In this document: piece by piece, positions 51,457 to 60,522 of the stretch
How positions within the stretch are numbered: position 1 is the first letter of the stretch
How the letters are laid out: each line of letters opens with the position of its first letter
From: Xanthobacter autotrophicus
GTDB lineage: Bacteria > Pseudomonadota > Alphaproteobacteria > Rhizobiales > Xanthobacteraceae
Direction of reading: 5' to 3'
Length of the DNA: 64,000 nt
Assembly (NCBI RefSeq): GCF_005871085.1
Contig: NZ_VAUP01000028.1
Coordinates: forward strand, 248,001-312,000
Made by a program: the position numbers and the translations under genes
The notes under the pieces: model-generated
Seen by the model: the letters and a program-made list of their open reading frames with translations, nothing else
The model's database searches: none
Told to the model about the DNA's origin: nothing

Positions 51457-51501
51457 GCTCGTGCGTCTTCGAAGGCTGCAAGCGTCGATCTGAGGTGCCG
51501 C

Positions 51502-52692
51502 CTATTGCGCGGTACCTTGTCCCGCGCCCTGCGGGCTCTGCTGGTTCTGGGCGTTCTGGGAGCGCGGCAGCGGGATGATGCGCACCTTGCGCTGGCCCGG
51601 CTGCTCGGAGGCCGGGGCGAGCGGGGCAGCGGCGGTGGCGGCCACGGGGCCGCCGGCTTCCGCTGCCGGGTCGGTGACCGGCTGGCGCTGCGCATTCTTG
51701 CCCTTGGCGTTAGAGGCCGGGTCGTTGAACTTCGGCTGCGACATCTCGCGGGCCTGCTCCTCGGTCACGAGGATGTCGCCCTTGCGCAGGGTGGTCTCGT
51801 CCTCGAGCCCGGCGAGGGCCTGTGCCCAGGACTGGCCGGCGGGCTTGCAGGTGCAGGACGACACCAGCTCCTTGCGATAGCGCAGCGCGTTGGGCAGCGA
51901 CATGTAGGACTGCCCGGAAATGCTCACCGCCGACTTGATGTCACCGCTGTAGGTGAAGAGCTGCGCCTCCGAGCCCGGGCACAGCCGCTTGCACAGCTGG
52001 TCGTCCTGCGCGTAGCGGCTGGAGTTGGTGGAGTTCGCCATGGGGAAGAAATAACCGTCGCAGGTGCGCACGCACACGGTACGGGAGGAATACTGCTTCG
52101 GCTGGTCCAGCGGGATAGTGGCGAGGTCCGGCGTGCTTTCCTCTTCCTGCGCGCTCTGGGGCGTGCCGAAGATGGCCTCGAAGAAGTTGCGCGGCTTCTG
52201 CGGCTCGGCGGGGCGCCGCGACGCCTGCACGGCGGCGGTGTATTGCGGGCCGCAATTGTTCTGTGCGAGGGCGAGGATCAGCGCCCGGCGCTGGCCGCTC
52301 TGGTCCGATCCGCCGCGCTCAACGCCGGCGAGCTGGGAGCGGATGCGCGACACCTGGTCGTCGATCTGGTCGCACTGGGGCGGGCGCGGCGGGCCCTGGA
52401 AGATGAAGAAGCCGCGCGGGGCATCGCAGCCCATGCCGCGGGCCTGGGAGGTGAGCCGGTCGAGGTCGCCCCGCAGCTTCGCCGCCTGCTGCTGCTGGGC
52501 GGCGGCGCCGTTGGCGCCCCGGTCGAGAGACGTTAGCGAGGATTCGAGCTGCATGCACGCCGGGCTGCCGGCCTGGGCCAGCGCCTGCGAGGCGCCACCT
52601 GCCGCCGTTCCGGCCAGGACGAGCCCGAACACGATCTTGCGGGCCACATGGCGGATCGTACCGCCGACGCCCTTGCCTCGCTCAGACCCCAT
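51502..52692 (-). CDS. Exported DUF2865-family protein
   Basis: A 396-residue protein with an N-terminal signal peptide (basic start, then VFGLVLAGTAAGGASQALAQ). The central conserved part reads SSRTVCVRTCDGYFFPMANS, then QLCKRLCPGSEAQLFTYSG and SSCTCKPAGQSW. Seven or more cysteines there suggest disulfides in the periplasm. A helical Gln-rich region lies before it, and a low-complexity Pro/Ala tail follows. This matches DUF2865, a family restricted mainly to Rhizobiales with no known function. The ATG at 52692 follows AAGGTGAGG. Confidence 0.85.
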   Translation of the reverse strand: MGSERGKGVGGTIRHVARKIVFGLVLAGTAAGGASQALAQAGSPACMQLESSLTSLDRGANGAAAQQQQAAKLRGDLDRLTSQARGMGCDAPRGFFIFQGPPRPPQCDQIDDQVSRIRSQLAGVERGGSDQSGQRRALILALAQNNCGPQYTAAVQASRRPAEPQKPRNFFEAIFGTPQSAQEEESTPDLATIPLDQPKQYSSRTVCVRTCDGYFFPMANSTNSSRYAQDDQLCKRLCPGSEAQLFTYSGDIKSAVSISGQSYMSLPNALRYRKELVSSCTCKPAGQSWAQALAGLEDETTLRKGDILVTEEQAREMSQPKFNDPASNAKGKNAQRQPVTDPAAEAGGPVAATAAAPLAPASEQPGQRKVRIIPLPRSQNAQNQQSPQGAGQGTAQ

Positions 52693-52824
52693 CCTCACCT
52701 TCTCGACTCTCGCTTCGCCGCCCAATCCGCGACCGGACCTCTATAGCCTGACACCGGACGTGAATGGTGACGAAACTATGGCTTCATCACGGTCCGTCAG
52801 GTGCCCGCCGCCCCCTCGCGCGCC

Positions 52825-53919
52825 TCAGCTCTTGCCGCGGTTGCGGATGTTGAAGGTGTCGTAGGCGTATTCGGCGATCTGCCACCACACCAGCTGGTCG
52901 GCGCGGATGGCGTTCATGGAATCCAGCGCCTGCTTGAAGGCGGGATTGACGGCGGCGATCTCGTTGTAGAGCTCGAACGCCGCCTTGTGGCCGGCCTCCA
53001 TGATGGAGGCCGGGAAGGGCCGCAGCTCCACGCCCTGCTGCACCAGCCGGCGCAGGGCAGGCGGGTTCACCGAATCGTACTTCGCCAGCATCCAGTTGTT
53101 GGCGGCTTCCGCGGCGTTGCGGACGATGGCCTGGTAGTGCTTCGGCAGGGCGTCCCACTGCTTGTCGTTGATGACGAGGTGCATCATGGCCCCGCCCTCC
53201 CACCAGCCGGGGTAGTAGTAATATTTGGCCACCTTCACGAGGCCGAGCTTCTCGTCGTCATAAGGGCCGACGAACTCGGCAGCGTCGATGGTGCCGCGTT
53301 CGAGGGCGGCATAAACGTCCCCCGGCACGATCTGCTGCGGCACCACGCCGAGCTTGGCCAGAACCTGGCCGCCGATGCCGCCGATGCGGAACTTCAGGCC
53401 CTTGAGATCACCTACGCCGGTCAGCTCCTTGCGGAAGAATCCGCCCATCTGGCACCCCGAATTGCCCATGGGCATGGAGGTGACATTGTACTTGGCCAGC
53501 ACGCCGTTGATGATCTGCTCGCCGCCGCCGAAGAACCACCAGGAATGCTGCTGGCGCGAGTTGAAGCCGAACGGCACGCCAGTGCCGAAGGCCAACGCCG
53601 GGTCCTTGCCGGTGTAGAAATAGGTGGCGGTCTGCGCGCATTCCACCGAGCCGGTGGAGACCGCATCCAGCGCCTGCAGGCCCGGCACCAGCTCCCCCGC
53701 CGGGAAGGTCTGGATCTGGAACCGCCCATCGGTGGCCTCGGACACGTAGCGCGCGAAGGTCTGTGCGGTGCCGTAGATGGTGTCGAGCGAGCGGGGGAAG
53801 GAGGAGGTCAGGCGCCACTTCACCTCGGGCTGGCTCTGGGCAAGGGCCGGAGCTGCGAGCGCGCCGGTGGCGAGCGCGGTGGCGGAGGCGCCAATGAAGT
53901 GCCGGCGCTTGATGTCCAT
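52825..53919 (-). CDS. TRAP transporter substrate-binding protein (DctP/TakP type)
   Basis: A 364-residue periplasmic binding protein with a twin-arginine-type signal (MDIKRRHFIGASATALATGA). The DctP fold is indicated by VKWRLTSSFPRSLDTIYGTA, KGLKFRIGGIGGQVLAKLG and RGTIDAAEFVGPYDDEKLGL. It resembles the TakP/lactate-binding subgroup that takes alpha-keto or hydroxy acids. The ATG at 53919 follows GAGGAG. The membrane subunits (DctQ and DctM types) are not adjacent, so this is an orphan in the window or pairs with permeases elsewhere. Confidence 0.9.
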   Translation of the reverse strand: MDIKRRHFIGASATALATGALAAPALAQSQPEVKWRLTSSFPRSLDTIYGTAQTFARYVSEATDGRFQIQTFPAGELVPGLQALDAVSTGSVECAQTATYFYTGKDPALAFGTGVPFGFNSRQQHSWWFFGGGEQIINGVLAKYNVTSMPMGNSGCQMGGFFRKELTGVGDLKGLKFRIGGIGGQVLAKLGVVPQQIVPGDVYAALERGTIDAAEFVGPYDDEKLGLVKVAKYYYYPGWWEGGAMMHLVINDKQWDALPKHYQAIVRNAAEAANNWMLAKYDSVNPPALRRLVQQGVELRPFPASIMEAGHKAAFELYNEIAAVNPAFKQALDSMNAIRADQLVWWQIAEYAYDTFNIRNRGKS

Positions 53920-53985
53920 GTGGTGCTCCTCGGGCCTTTTCTTGTCGGGCGCTGCCATTGCGACAGCCGTTTGGTGTCTTGCCTG

Positions 53986-54005
53986 CGCGCGGTCCGGACC
54001 GCGCG
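53986..54005. promoter_or_regulatory. Perfect 20-bp palindrome upstream of the TRAP binding-protein gene
   Basis: CGCGCGGTCCGGACCGCGCG is a gapless inverted repeat 67 bases upstream of the binding-protein start codon, on the side of the divergent creA gene. It may be an operator. It could also be chance in such GC-rich DNA. Confidence 0.35.
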
Positions 54006-54210
54006 GCGCTTATGCGGCCCCCTCTGCATCGGACGCAGACCGGGGCCGCTGGTATCGATGGGGCGACAGGGGTGTCATGGCCGCGCCTCCGCGTCAATCG
54101 CGAGCCGGCGCAGGAGCGCGGGTAGCGCTTTTATCGGGCTCCAGTCGCCGATCACCTTTTCCTGAGCGGGACTTTCCCCATATCAGGAGCGACAACCCGC
54201 GGGAGCTTTC

Positions 54211-54768
54211 ATGACCGTTGCGAACCGTCCGAGCCGCGTGAGCCGCCTTGCGAACCACGCCCGCTGCGCCGCCTTGCTGTTCGCGGCGCTGCTGGTGCCG
54301 GCCCTGTCGGCGCCGGCGATGGCCCAGGAGCCGAACCTCATCTTCAAGAAGTCCACCGTCTGGAAGTTCCTGACCCCGGACGACAAGCTCGCGGTCTACG
54401 GCATCGACGATCCGGTGGTGGACGGCGTCGCCTGCCACTACACCACGCCGGAGAAGGGCGGGCTGAAGGGCATGGTGGGCGTGGCGGAAGAGGTGTCCGA
54501 CATCTCGCTGGCGTGCCGGCAGGTGGGACCCATCTCCTTTAAGAGTAAGTTCGAGCAGGGCGACGTGGTGTTCCGCGAGGGCCGCTCCTTCTTCTTCAAG
54601 CGGATGCAGATCGTGCGCGGCTGCGATACCAAGCGCAACGTGCTGGTTTACCTCGTCTATTCGGACAAGTTGATCGACGGCAGCCCGAAGAATTCGACCT
54701 CCACCGTGCCCATCATGCCGTGGGGCGGCGGCGCGGACGTGCTCAAGTGCGCCGACTTCCTGAAGTGA
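54211..54768 (+). CDS. creA: CreA family exported protein
   Basis: A 185-residue protein with a signal peptide (AALLFAALLVPALSAPAMAQ). The mature domain has the CreA segments DPVVDGVACHYTTPEKGG, DISLACRQVGPI and VYLVYSDKLIDGSPKNSTS. CreA is a conserved periplasmic protein of unknown function; in enterobacteria its gene lies next to creBCD, but no such genes are here. Three or four cysteines are conserved and could form disulfides. The ATG at 54211 is preceded by GGGAG. Confidence 0.9.
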   Translation: MTVANRPSRVSRLANHARCAALLFAALLVPALSAPAMAQEPNLIFKKSTVWKFLTPDDKLAVYGIDDPVVDGVACHYTTPEKGGLKGMVGVAEEVSDISLACRQVGPISFKSKFEQGDVVFREGRSFFFKRMQIVRGCDTKRNVLVYLVYSDKLIDGSPKNSTSTVPIMPWGGGADVLKCADFLK

Positions 54769-54771
54769 GCC

Positions 54772-54790
54772 GCCCCGGACCCGCCGGGGC
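54772..54790. terminator. Hairpin between convergent genes
   Basis: GCCCCGG (54772-54778) pairs with CCGGGGC (54784-54790) across ACCCG, immediately after creA and before the converging small gene. No T-run follows. Confidence 0.4.
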
Positions 54791-54815
54791 CTGCCGATAA
54801 CGGCGGCTGCGCCTC

Positions 54816-55124
54816 TCAGCGCGAGCAGGTGATGGCCACCGCCTCGGGGCACAGGGGGCCGGTGCAGGCGGCGGCCGGCGCGGCGCGCACAGGGGTGAGG
54901 GCGGTTTCGGCGACGCGGCCGAAATCGATGGCGCGGCTGTAGTCGTGAGACTGGCACCAGGCGACCGCCATGCGCTCGCCGCACGGCGCGCCGGCAGCCA
55001 GGCACCGGTCGATGCCGTAGCCGTCGGAATTGTCGATGATGAAGATGCGGGTGTCGGCCTCGGCCAAAGCGGTCAGGGACAGGGTCGCCACTGCTGCGAC
55101 GACCAGCGTACGGATGCTTTGCAT
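54816..55124 (-). CDS. Small exported Cys-rich hypothetical protein (102 aa)
   Basis: A 102-residue protein with a signal peptide (MQSIRTLVVAAVATLSLTALAEA). The mature part has IFIIDNSDGYGIDRCLAAGA and CGERMAVAWCQSHDYSRA segments and ends EAVAITCSR, with six cysteines. It resembles small exported proteins of Rhizobiales that I cannot name more exactly. The ATG at 55124 is chosen because the signal peptide begins there; the ribosome binding site is weak. Confidence 0.7.
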   Translation of the reverse strand: MQSIRTLVVAAVATLSLTALAEADTRIFIIDNSDGYGIDRCLAAGAPCGERMAVAWCQSHDYSRAIDFGRVAETALTPVRAAPAAACTGPLCPEAVAITCSR

Positions 55125-55609
55125 GAGCGGGAAACGGCCTTTTTGATCAGCGCCGCGGCGGTGTTCCGGACCCTTTGCCCCTCGCCGGGGCCGGGCGCGG
55201 AGGGGCGGAGATGCCTCCACCCATGCGCCGCCGGGGCGCTCTCGCGGGGCAGGGGATAGGCCCCCGGCCCCCGCATGGTCAAGCGTGGCCATATAACGAA
55301 GTGCGGAGCGCCGGCCGCGCGGCGGGCGAAAGACCCAGGCGGCGCAAGGGGTCGCGGGCTGGCGCGCCGGCGGTGCATAGCTGTCCTGCCGCACCGACGC
55401 GAAAGCTCTTGACGACCGCCCCCGCCCGAACCATTGTCCCGCGCCATGAACGGTCGGTTTGCCATCACCTGCGCCATCGCGGCGATTATTTGCGGTTAGC
55501 CGAAAAGCTGGCCGTGGCCGTCCCTTGCTGCTCCCTTAAGACTTAAGGATCTGGACGCCCCGGCCGGTGCACCGGCACGGCGCACGTGCGCCATTCGGGG
55601 GAACGATCC
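55125..55609. other. Intergenic region upstream of cysS
   Basis: These 485 bases hold no gene I can support. A perfect palindrome, CCTTAAGACTTAAGG, lies at 55534-55548, about 60 bases before the cysS start. A 17-codon frame at 55446-55499 was considered and dropped. The region is otherwise GC-rich with scattered weak hairpins. Confidence 0.5.
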
Positions 55610-56998
55610 ATGGAGCTCAGGCTCTACAATACCTTGACCCGTTCGAAGGACACGCTGCGTCCGCTCGATCCCGCCAACGTGCGCATGTATGTGTGCGGGC
55701 CCACCGTCTACGACCACGCGCATATCGGCAATGCGCGGCCGGTGATCGTGTTCGACGTGCTGTTCCGCCTGCTGCGCCGCCTCTACGGCGAAGACCACGT
55801 CAAATACGTCCGCAACATCACCGACGTGGACGACAAGATCAACGCCCGCGCCGCCGAGCGCGGCGTAACCATCCGCGATCTCACCGAAGAGACCTACCGC
55901 TGGTTCCGCGAGGATACCGCCGCGCTCAACTGCCTGCGGCCCACCGTCGAGCCGCGCGCCACCGAGCACATCGCCGAGATGCGCACCCTCATCGAGAGCC
56001 TGGTCGCCTCGGGCCACGCCTATGTGGCCGAAGAGCATGTGCTGTTCCACGTGCCCTCCATGCCGGACTATGGCCGCCTCTCCCGCCGCCCGCTGGACGA
56101 GATGGTGGCCGGCGCCCGCGTGGATGTGGCGCCCTACAAGCGCGACCCCATGGACTTCGTGCTGTGGAAGCCGAGCGTTCCCGGCGTTCCCGGATGGCCC
56201 TCGCCCTGCGGCATCGCCACCCCCGGCCGCCCCGGCTGGCATATCGAATGCTCGGCCATGAGTTGGAAGCACCTGGGCGAGACCTTCGACATCCATGGCG
56301 GCGGCATCGACCTCGTGTTCCCGCACCATGAGAACGAGATCGCCCAGTCGCGCTGCGCGTTCCATACCGGCGTGATGGCGCAAATGTGGATGCACAACGG
56401 CTTCCTGATGCTGGAAGGCGAGAAGATGTCGAAGTCGCTCGGCAACTTTGTCACCATCCGCGAGCTGCTGGCCGAATGGCCGGGCGAGGTGCTGCGCCTC
56501 GCCATGCTCTCCACCCATTATCGCCAGCCCATCAACTGGACCCGCCAGGGCCTCGGCTTCGCCGCCAAGACCCTGGACAAGTGGTACCGCATCATCGGCG
56601 AGGTGGAGGCCGAGACCGGTGAGGGCAACCCCTTCGAGATCGAGACCGCCGACCGGCTCGCCGACGACCTCAATACGCCGTCCGTCATCACCCACCTGCA
56701 CCATCTCGCCGAAGTGGCGGAGCACGAGGAGACCTCCTCCGCCCTGCGCCGGCGCTTCAAGGGCGCGGCCAACCTGCTCGGCCTGCTGGGTGATACCGAA
56801 AGCGGGTGGCGCGCCCGGCAGAAGGAGGCCATCGCTCTGGATGAGGGGGTGATCGCCGGCCTCATCGCCGATCGCCTCGCCGCCCGCAAGGCGAAGGACT
56901 TCAAGCGCGCCGACCAGATCCGCGAGGAGCTGGCCGCGCAGGGTGTGGTGCTGATGGACAACAAGGACGGAACCACCAGCTGGGAGGTCTCGCGATGA
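55610..56998 (+). CDS. cysS: Cysteinyl-tRNA synthetase
   Basis: A 462-residue class I synthetase. It has the HIGN motif in [12 protein letters not shown], the zinc-site Cys residues in VCGPTVYDH and [14 protein letters not shown] in [13 protein letters not shown], and KMSKSLGN. The ATG at 55610 follows a GGGGGA sequence. The stop overlaps the start of the following GNAT gene by four bases (ATGA), so the three genes cysS, GNAT and cimA probably form one operon. Confidence 0.97.
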   Translation: MELRLYNTLTRSKDTLRPLDPANVRMYVCGPTVYDHAHIGNARPVIVFDVLFRLLRRLYGEDHVKYVRNITDVDDKINARAAERGVTIRDLTEETYRWFREDTAALNCLRPTVEPRATEHIAEMRTLIESLVASGHAYVAEEHVLFHVPSMPDYGRLSRRPLDEMVAGARVDVAPYKRDPMDFVLWKPSVPGVPGWPSPCGIATPGRPGWHIECSAMSWKHLGETFDIHGGGIDLVFPHHENEIAQSRCAFHTGVMAQMWMHNGFLMLEGEKMSKSLGNFVTIRELLAEWPGEVLRLAMLSTHYRQPINWTRQGLGFAAKTLDKWYRIIGEVEAETGEGNPFEIETADRLADDLNTPSVITHLHHLAEVAEHEETSSALRRRFKGAANLLGLLGDTESGWRARQKEAIALDEGVIAGLIADRLAARKAKDFKRADQIREELAAQGVVLMDNKDGTTSWEVSR

Positions 56999-57489
56999 CC
57001 GCCGCCAAGCTATCGCTGCGCCCCTATCTGGCGGCCGATGCGCCGGTGCTGACCGCCCTGTTCCGCGCCTCCATCGCCGAGCTGACCGGCGAGGATTACG
57101 ACGAGGAGCAGCAGGAGGCCTGGAGCGCGGCAGCCGACGACGAGGACGCCTTCGCCGCGCGCCTTGCCGGTGCGCTCACCCTGGTGGCCCTGCGCGACGG
57201 GGCGCAGGTGGGCTTCGTGTCGCTGAAGGACAATGCCCACATCGATTTGCTTTATGTGGCGCCGGACGCCGCCGGCACCGGCGTTGCCCGCGCCCTGTGC
57301 GATGCCGCCGAGACGCTGGCCAAGGGTCGCGGCACCCTGAAGCTGACGGTGGACGCCAGCGATACCGCCCTCGGCTTCTTCCAGCACCGCGGCTATGAGG
57401 CCCACCGCCGCAACATGGTGCCGCTGGCCGACACCTGGCTGGGCAACACCTCCATGGCCAAGACCCTCGGCGAGGGGACAGGGCGATGA
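56995..57489 (+). CDS. GNAT-family N-acetyltransferase
   Basis: A 164-residue single-domain acetyltransferase. The acetyl-CoA-binding motif A is [20 protein letters not shown], and the C-terminal [20 protein letters not shown] is typical of the family. The substrate is unknown. It overlaps both cysS and cimA by four bases at each end, which argues for tight translational coupling. Confidence 0.9.
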   Translation: MTAAKLSLRPYLAADAPVLTALFRASIAELTGEDYDEEQQEAWSAAADDEDAFAARLAGALTLVALRDGAQVGFVSLKDNAHIDLLYVAPDAAGTGVARALCDAAETLAKGRGTLKLTVDASDTALGFFQHRGYEAHRRNMVPLADTWLGNTSMAKTLGEGTGR

Positions 57490-59099
57490 CCACCTCCCAG
57501 CCCGGCGCCCGCGAGCGCCTCTACCTCTTCGACACCACCCTGCGCGACGGGGCGCAGACCAACGGGGTGGACTTCACCGTCGCCGACAAGCTCAGGGTGC
57601 TGGCGCTGCTCGACCAGCTTGGGGTGGACTATGTGGAGGCCGGCTATCCCGGCGCCAACCCCACGGACACGCAGCTGTTTTCGCAGGAGCATCCGGCGCG
57701 GGCGCGGGTCACCGCCTTCGGCATGACCAAGCGGCCCGGCCGCTCCGCCGCCAACGATCCCGGCATCGCCGCGCTGATAGCGGCCAAGGCGGATGCCATC
57801 TGCTTCGTCGCCAAGGCCTCCGCCTACCAGGTGCGGGTGGCGCTGGAGACGACGAAGGAGGAGAACCTCGCCTCCATCCGCGAGAGCGTCCAGGCCGCCG
57901 TGGCGGCGGGGCGCGAGGCGCTGGTGGATTGCGAGCACTTCTTCGACGGCTTCAAGGAAAACAAGGACTTCGCCCTCGCCTGCGCCCGCACGGCCTACGA
58001 GGCCGGCGCCCGCTGGGTGGTGCTGTGCGACACCAATGGCGGCACCTTGCCCCATGAGGTGGAGGCCATCGTTTCCGAGCTGGTGAAGGTGGTGCCAGGG
58101 GACCATGTGGGCATCCACGCCCATAACGACACCGAGCAGGCGGTGGCCAATTCTCTGGCGGCGGTAAGGGCCGGGGCGCGGCAGATCCAGGGCACGCTCA
58201 ACGGGCTCGGCGAGCGTTGCGGCAATGCGAACCTGTGCTCCATCATCCCGACATTGCTGTTGAAGTCGGACTATTCGGCACACTTCGACATCGGCGTCTC
58301 GCGCGCCGCGCTGGCCGACATCGCCAACGTGTCCCGCACGCTGGATGAGATGCTGAACCGGGCGCCGGATCGCCACGCCCCCTACGTGGGCGAGAGCGCG
58401 TTCGCCACCAAGGCCGGCATCCATGCCTCAGCCATCCTGAAGGACCCGGCCACCTACGAGCACGTGCCCCCGGAGGCGGTGGGCAACCGGCGCAAGCTGC
58501 TGGTGTCCGACCAGGCCGGCAAGTCCAACGTGCTCGCCGAGCTGGAGCGGCTCGGTGTCCCGGTGGAGAAGACCGACCCGCGCATCGCCCGCCTGCTGGA
58601 CGAGGTGAAGACCCGCGAGGCGCTCGGCTACGCCTACGAGGCGGCGGACGCCTCCTTCGCCCTTTTGGCGCGGCGCATCCTCGGCAGCGTGCCGGACTTC
58701 TTCGACGTGGAGCGCTTCAGCGTGAACGTGGAGCGGCGCTTCAATTCCAAGGGCGAGATGAGCACCGTGGCCGAGGCCATCGTGAAGGTGAAGGTGGGGG
58801 AGGAAGTGCTGATCTCCGCCGCTGAAGGCAATGGTCCGGTGAACGCCCTCGACGTGGCGCTGCGCAAGGACCTCGGCAGGTACCAGCCCTTCATCGCCGG
58901 CCTGCACCTCACCGACTACCGGGTGCGGGTGCTGAACGGCGGCACCGAGGCGGTGACCCGCGTGCTCATCGAGAGCGCCGACGAGACCGGCGAGCGCTGG
59001 ACCACCGTTGGCGTCTCCCCCAACATCATCGACGCCTCGTTCGAGGCGCTGATCGATTCCATCACCTGGAAGCTGCTGAAGGAAGGCGCGACGGCCTGA
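57486..59099 (+). CDS. cimA: (R)-citramalate synthase
   Basis: A 537-residue member of the isopropylmalate/homocitrate synthase family. The N-terminal LYLFDTTLRDGAQTNGVDFT, HAHNDTEQAVANS and LNGLGERCGNANL segments are those of the citramalate synthase group, which makes citramalate from pyruvate and acetyl-CoA for isoleucine synthesis. A LeuA-type C-terminal regulatory domain (about 400-530) suggests isoleucine feedback. True LeuA homologues have different signatures around these motifs, so CimA is preferred. The gene overlaps the GNAT gene by four bases. Confidence 0.92.
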   Translation: MTTSQPGARERLYLFDTTLRDGAQTNGVDFTVADKLRVLALLDQLGVDYVEAGYPGANPTDTQLFSQEHPARARVTAFGMTKRPGRSAANDPGIAALIAAKADAICFVAKASAYQVRVALETTKEENLASIRESVQAAVAAGREALVDCEHFFDGFKENKDFALACARTAYEAGARWVVLCDTNGGTLPHEVEAIVSELVKVVPGDHVGIHAHNDTEQAVANSLAAVRAGARQIQGTLNGLGERCGNANLCSIIPTLLLKSDYSAHFDIGVSRAALADIANVSRTLDEMLNRAPDRHAPYVGESAFATKAGIHASAILKDPATYEHVPPEAVGNRRKLLVSDQAGKSNVLAELERLGVPVEKTDPRIARLLDEVKTREALGYAYEAADASFALLARRILGSVPDFFDVERFSVNVERRFNSKGEMSTVAEAIVKVKVGEEVLISAAEGNGPVNALDVALRKDLGRYQPFIAGLHLTDYRVRVLNGGTEAVTRVLIESADETGERWTTVGVSPNIIDASFEALIDSITWKLLKEGATA

Positions 59100-59109
59100 G
59101 GGCCGGCGC

Positions 59110-60285
59110 TCAGCCCTTCGCCAGCGCCGCCAGCGCCTTGAGCACGGCTTCGGTGTCCGCCCCGAGGCGCGGGCTGGCGGTCTTCGCCACCTGCCGCTCG
59201 CCGTCGAGAACGATGGGGCTTGCCACCGCCGGGATGGTGCCGCCGCCCGCCTCGTTCAGGTCCACGCGCAGGCCGCGGGCCTTCACCTGCGGATCGTCAA
59301 ACACCTGCGCCACCGTGTTGATGGGGCCGGCGGGCACGCCCTTCGCCTCAAGCGCTGCGAGCAGGTCGTCGCGCTTGAAGGCGGCGGTCAGCGCCGAGAG
59401 CTGCGGCACCAGCGCGGCGCGGTGAGCGACGCGTTCGGGATTGGTGCCGTAGTTGGCCTCCCGCGCCAGCTCCGGCGCGCCGAGCACGGCGCAGAAGCGG
59501 GCGAACTGGCCGTCATTGCCCACGGCGGCGATGAAATAGCCGTCGGCGCAGGGGAAGACCTGATAGGGCACGATATTGGGATGGGCGTTGCCCATGCGCT
59601 TGGGCGCCTTGCCGGAGGTGAGGTAGTTCATGGCCTGGTTGGCCAGCACGCCCACCTGGGTGTCGAGCAGCGCCATGTCCACATGGCCACCGGTGCCTGT
59701 CTCTTCCCGCCGGCGCAGGGCGGCGAGGATGCCCACGGTGGCATAGAGGCCGGTGAAGATGTCGGCAAACGCCACCCCCACCTTCTGCGGCTCCCCGTCC
59801 GGTGCGCCGGTGAGGTCCATGATGCCGCCCATGCCCTGCACCAGGAAGTCGTAGCCGGCGCGCGGCGCATAGGGGCCGTCCTGGCCGAAGCCGGTGACCG
59901 AGCAATAGACGAGGCGCGGGTTCTCCGCCCTCAGGCTCGCATAGTCGAGGCCGTATTTCTTCAGCCCACCGACCTTGAAATTCTCAATGACCACATCGCT
60001 CTGGCGGGCCAGCGCGCGGATGGTCTCCTGCCCCTGCGGGCTCTCGAAATCCACCGCCACCGAGCGCTTGCCGCGATTGGTGGCATGGAAATAGGCGGCG
60101 CCGAGATCGGCCCCGTCCGCGCCGGTCAGGAAGGGCGGGCCCCAGGTGCGGGTGTCGTCGCCGCCGCCGGGGCGCTCCACCTTTATCACCTCGGCGCCGA
60201 GATCGGCGAGCAACTGCCCGCACCAGGGGCCTGCGAGGATGCGGGCAAGTTCAAGGACGCGAAGGCCGGCGAGGGGAGGGGACAT
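59110..60285 (-). CDS. CaiB/BaiF class III CoA-transferase, probably for glutarate
   Basis: A 391-residue transferase. It has LRVLELARILAGPWCGQLLA at the N-terminus, the VIENFKVGGLKKYGLDY segment, and the catalytic Asp in GVAFADIFTG (about D175). The ATG at 60285 is the family start; upstream in-frame codons at 60324 and 60330 have no better ribosome binding site. The next gene upstream on the same strand encodes glutaryl-CoA dehydrogenase. In other bacteria a CaiB-type transferase next to it activates glutarate with succinyl-CoA, so that role is inferred. Confidence 0.88.
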   Translation of the reverse strand: MSPPLAGLRVLELARILAGPWCGQLLADLGAEVIKVERPGGGDDTRTWGPPFLTGADGADLGAAYFHATNRGKRSVAVDFESPQGQETIRALARQSDVVIENFKVGGLKKYGLDYASLRAENPRLVYCSVTGFGQDGPYAPRAGYDFLVQGMGGIMDLTGAPDGEPQKVGVAFADIFTGLYATVGILAALRRREETGTGGHVDMALLDTQVGVLANQAMNYLTSGKAPKRMGNAHPNIVPYQVFPCADGYFIAAVGNDGQFARFCAVLGAPELAREANYGTNPERVAHRAALVPQLSALTAAFKRDDLLAALEAKGVPAGPINTVAQVFDDPQVKARGLRVDLNEAGGGTIPAVASPIVLDGERQVAKTASPRLGADTEAVLKALAALAKG

Positions 60286-60422
60286 GGCGGGGCTCGCTTC
60301 TACCGGCCGGCGTTTCAACGCCATCGTCATGGCCGAGGTTGATCCGGAGGTCGGCTGTTGCCTGCTCCGGGTTATGTCTGAGTTTGAAAGGACTGCTGCT
60401 CCGCCCGGTCACGCTGCTGAAC

Positions 60423-60495
60423 CCTCTCCCGCGTGCGGGGGAGGGGCCGACGGCGCTTCATTTCAAACTTCGGGTCAAGCCCGGGCATGACGGCG
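60423..60495. repeat. Mixed remnant of repeat families A and B
   Basis: A family-B unit, CCTCTCCCGCGTGCGGGGGA (60423 on, ending GGG), is followed within 30 bases by a single family-A arm, TCAAGCCCGGGCATGACGGC (60475 on). It lies in the gap between the glutaryl-CoA dehydrogenase and CoA-transferase genes. Confidence 0.75.
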
Positions 60496-60522
60496 GTTCT
60501 GGAGGGGGAGACCTCCCCCTCC

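Noticed and set aside
55446-55499. A 17-codon frame starting MNGRFAITCAIAAIICG
   Set aside because: It is too short to support, has no ribosome binding site and no recognisable peptide family.
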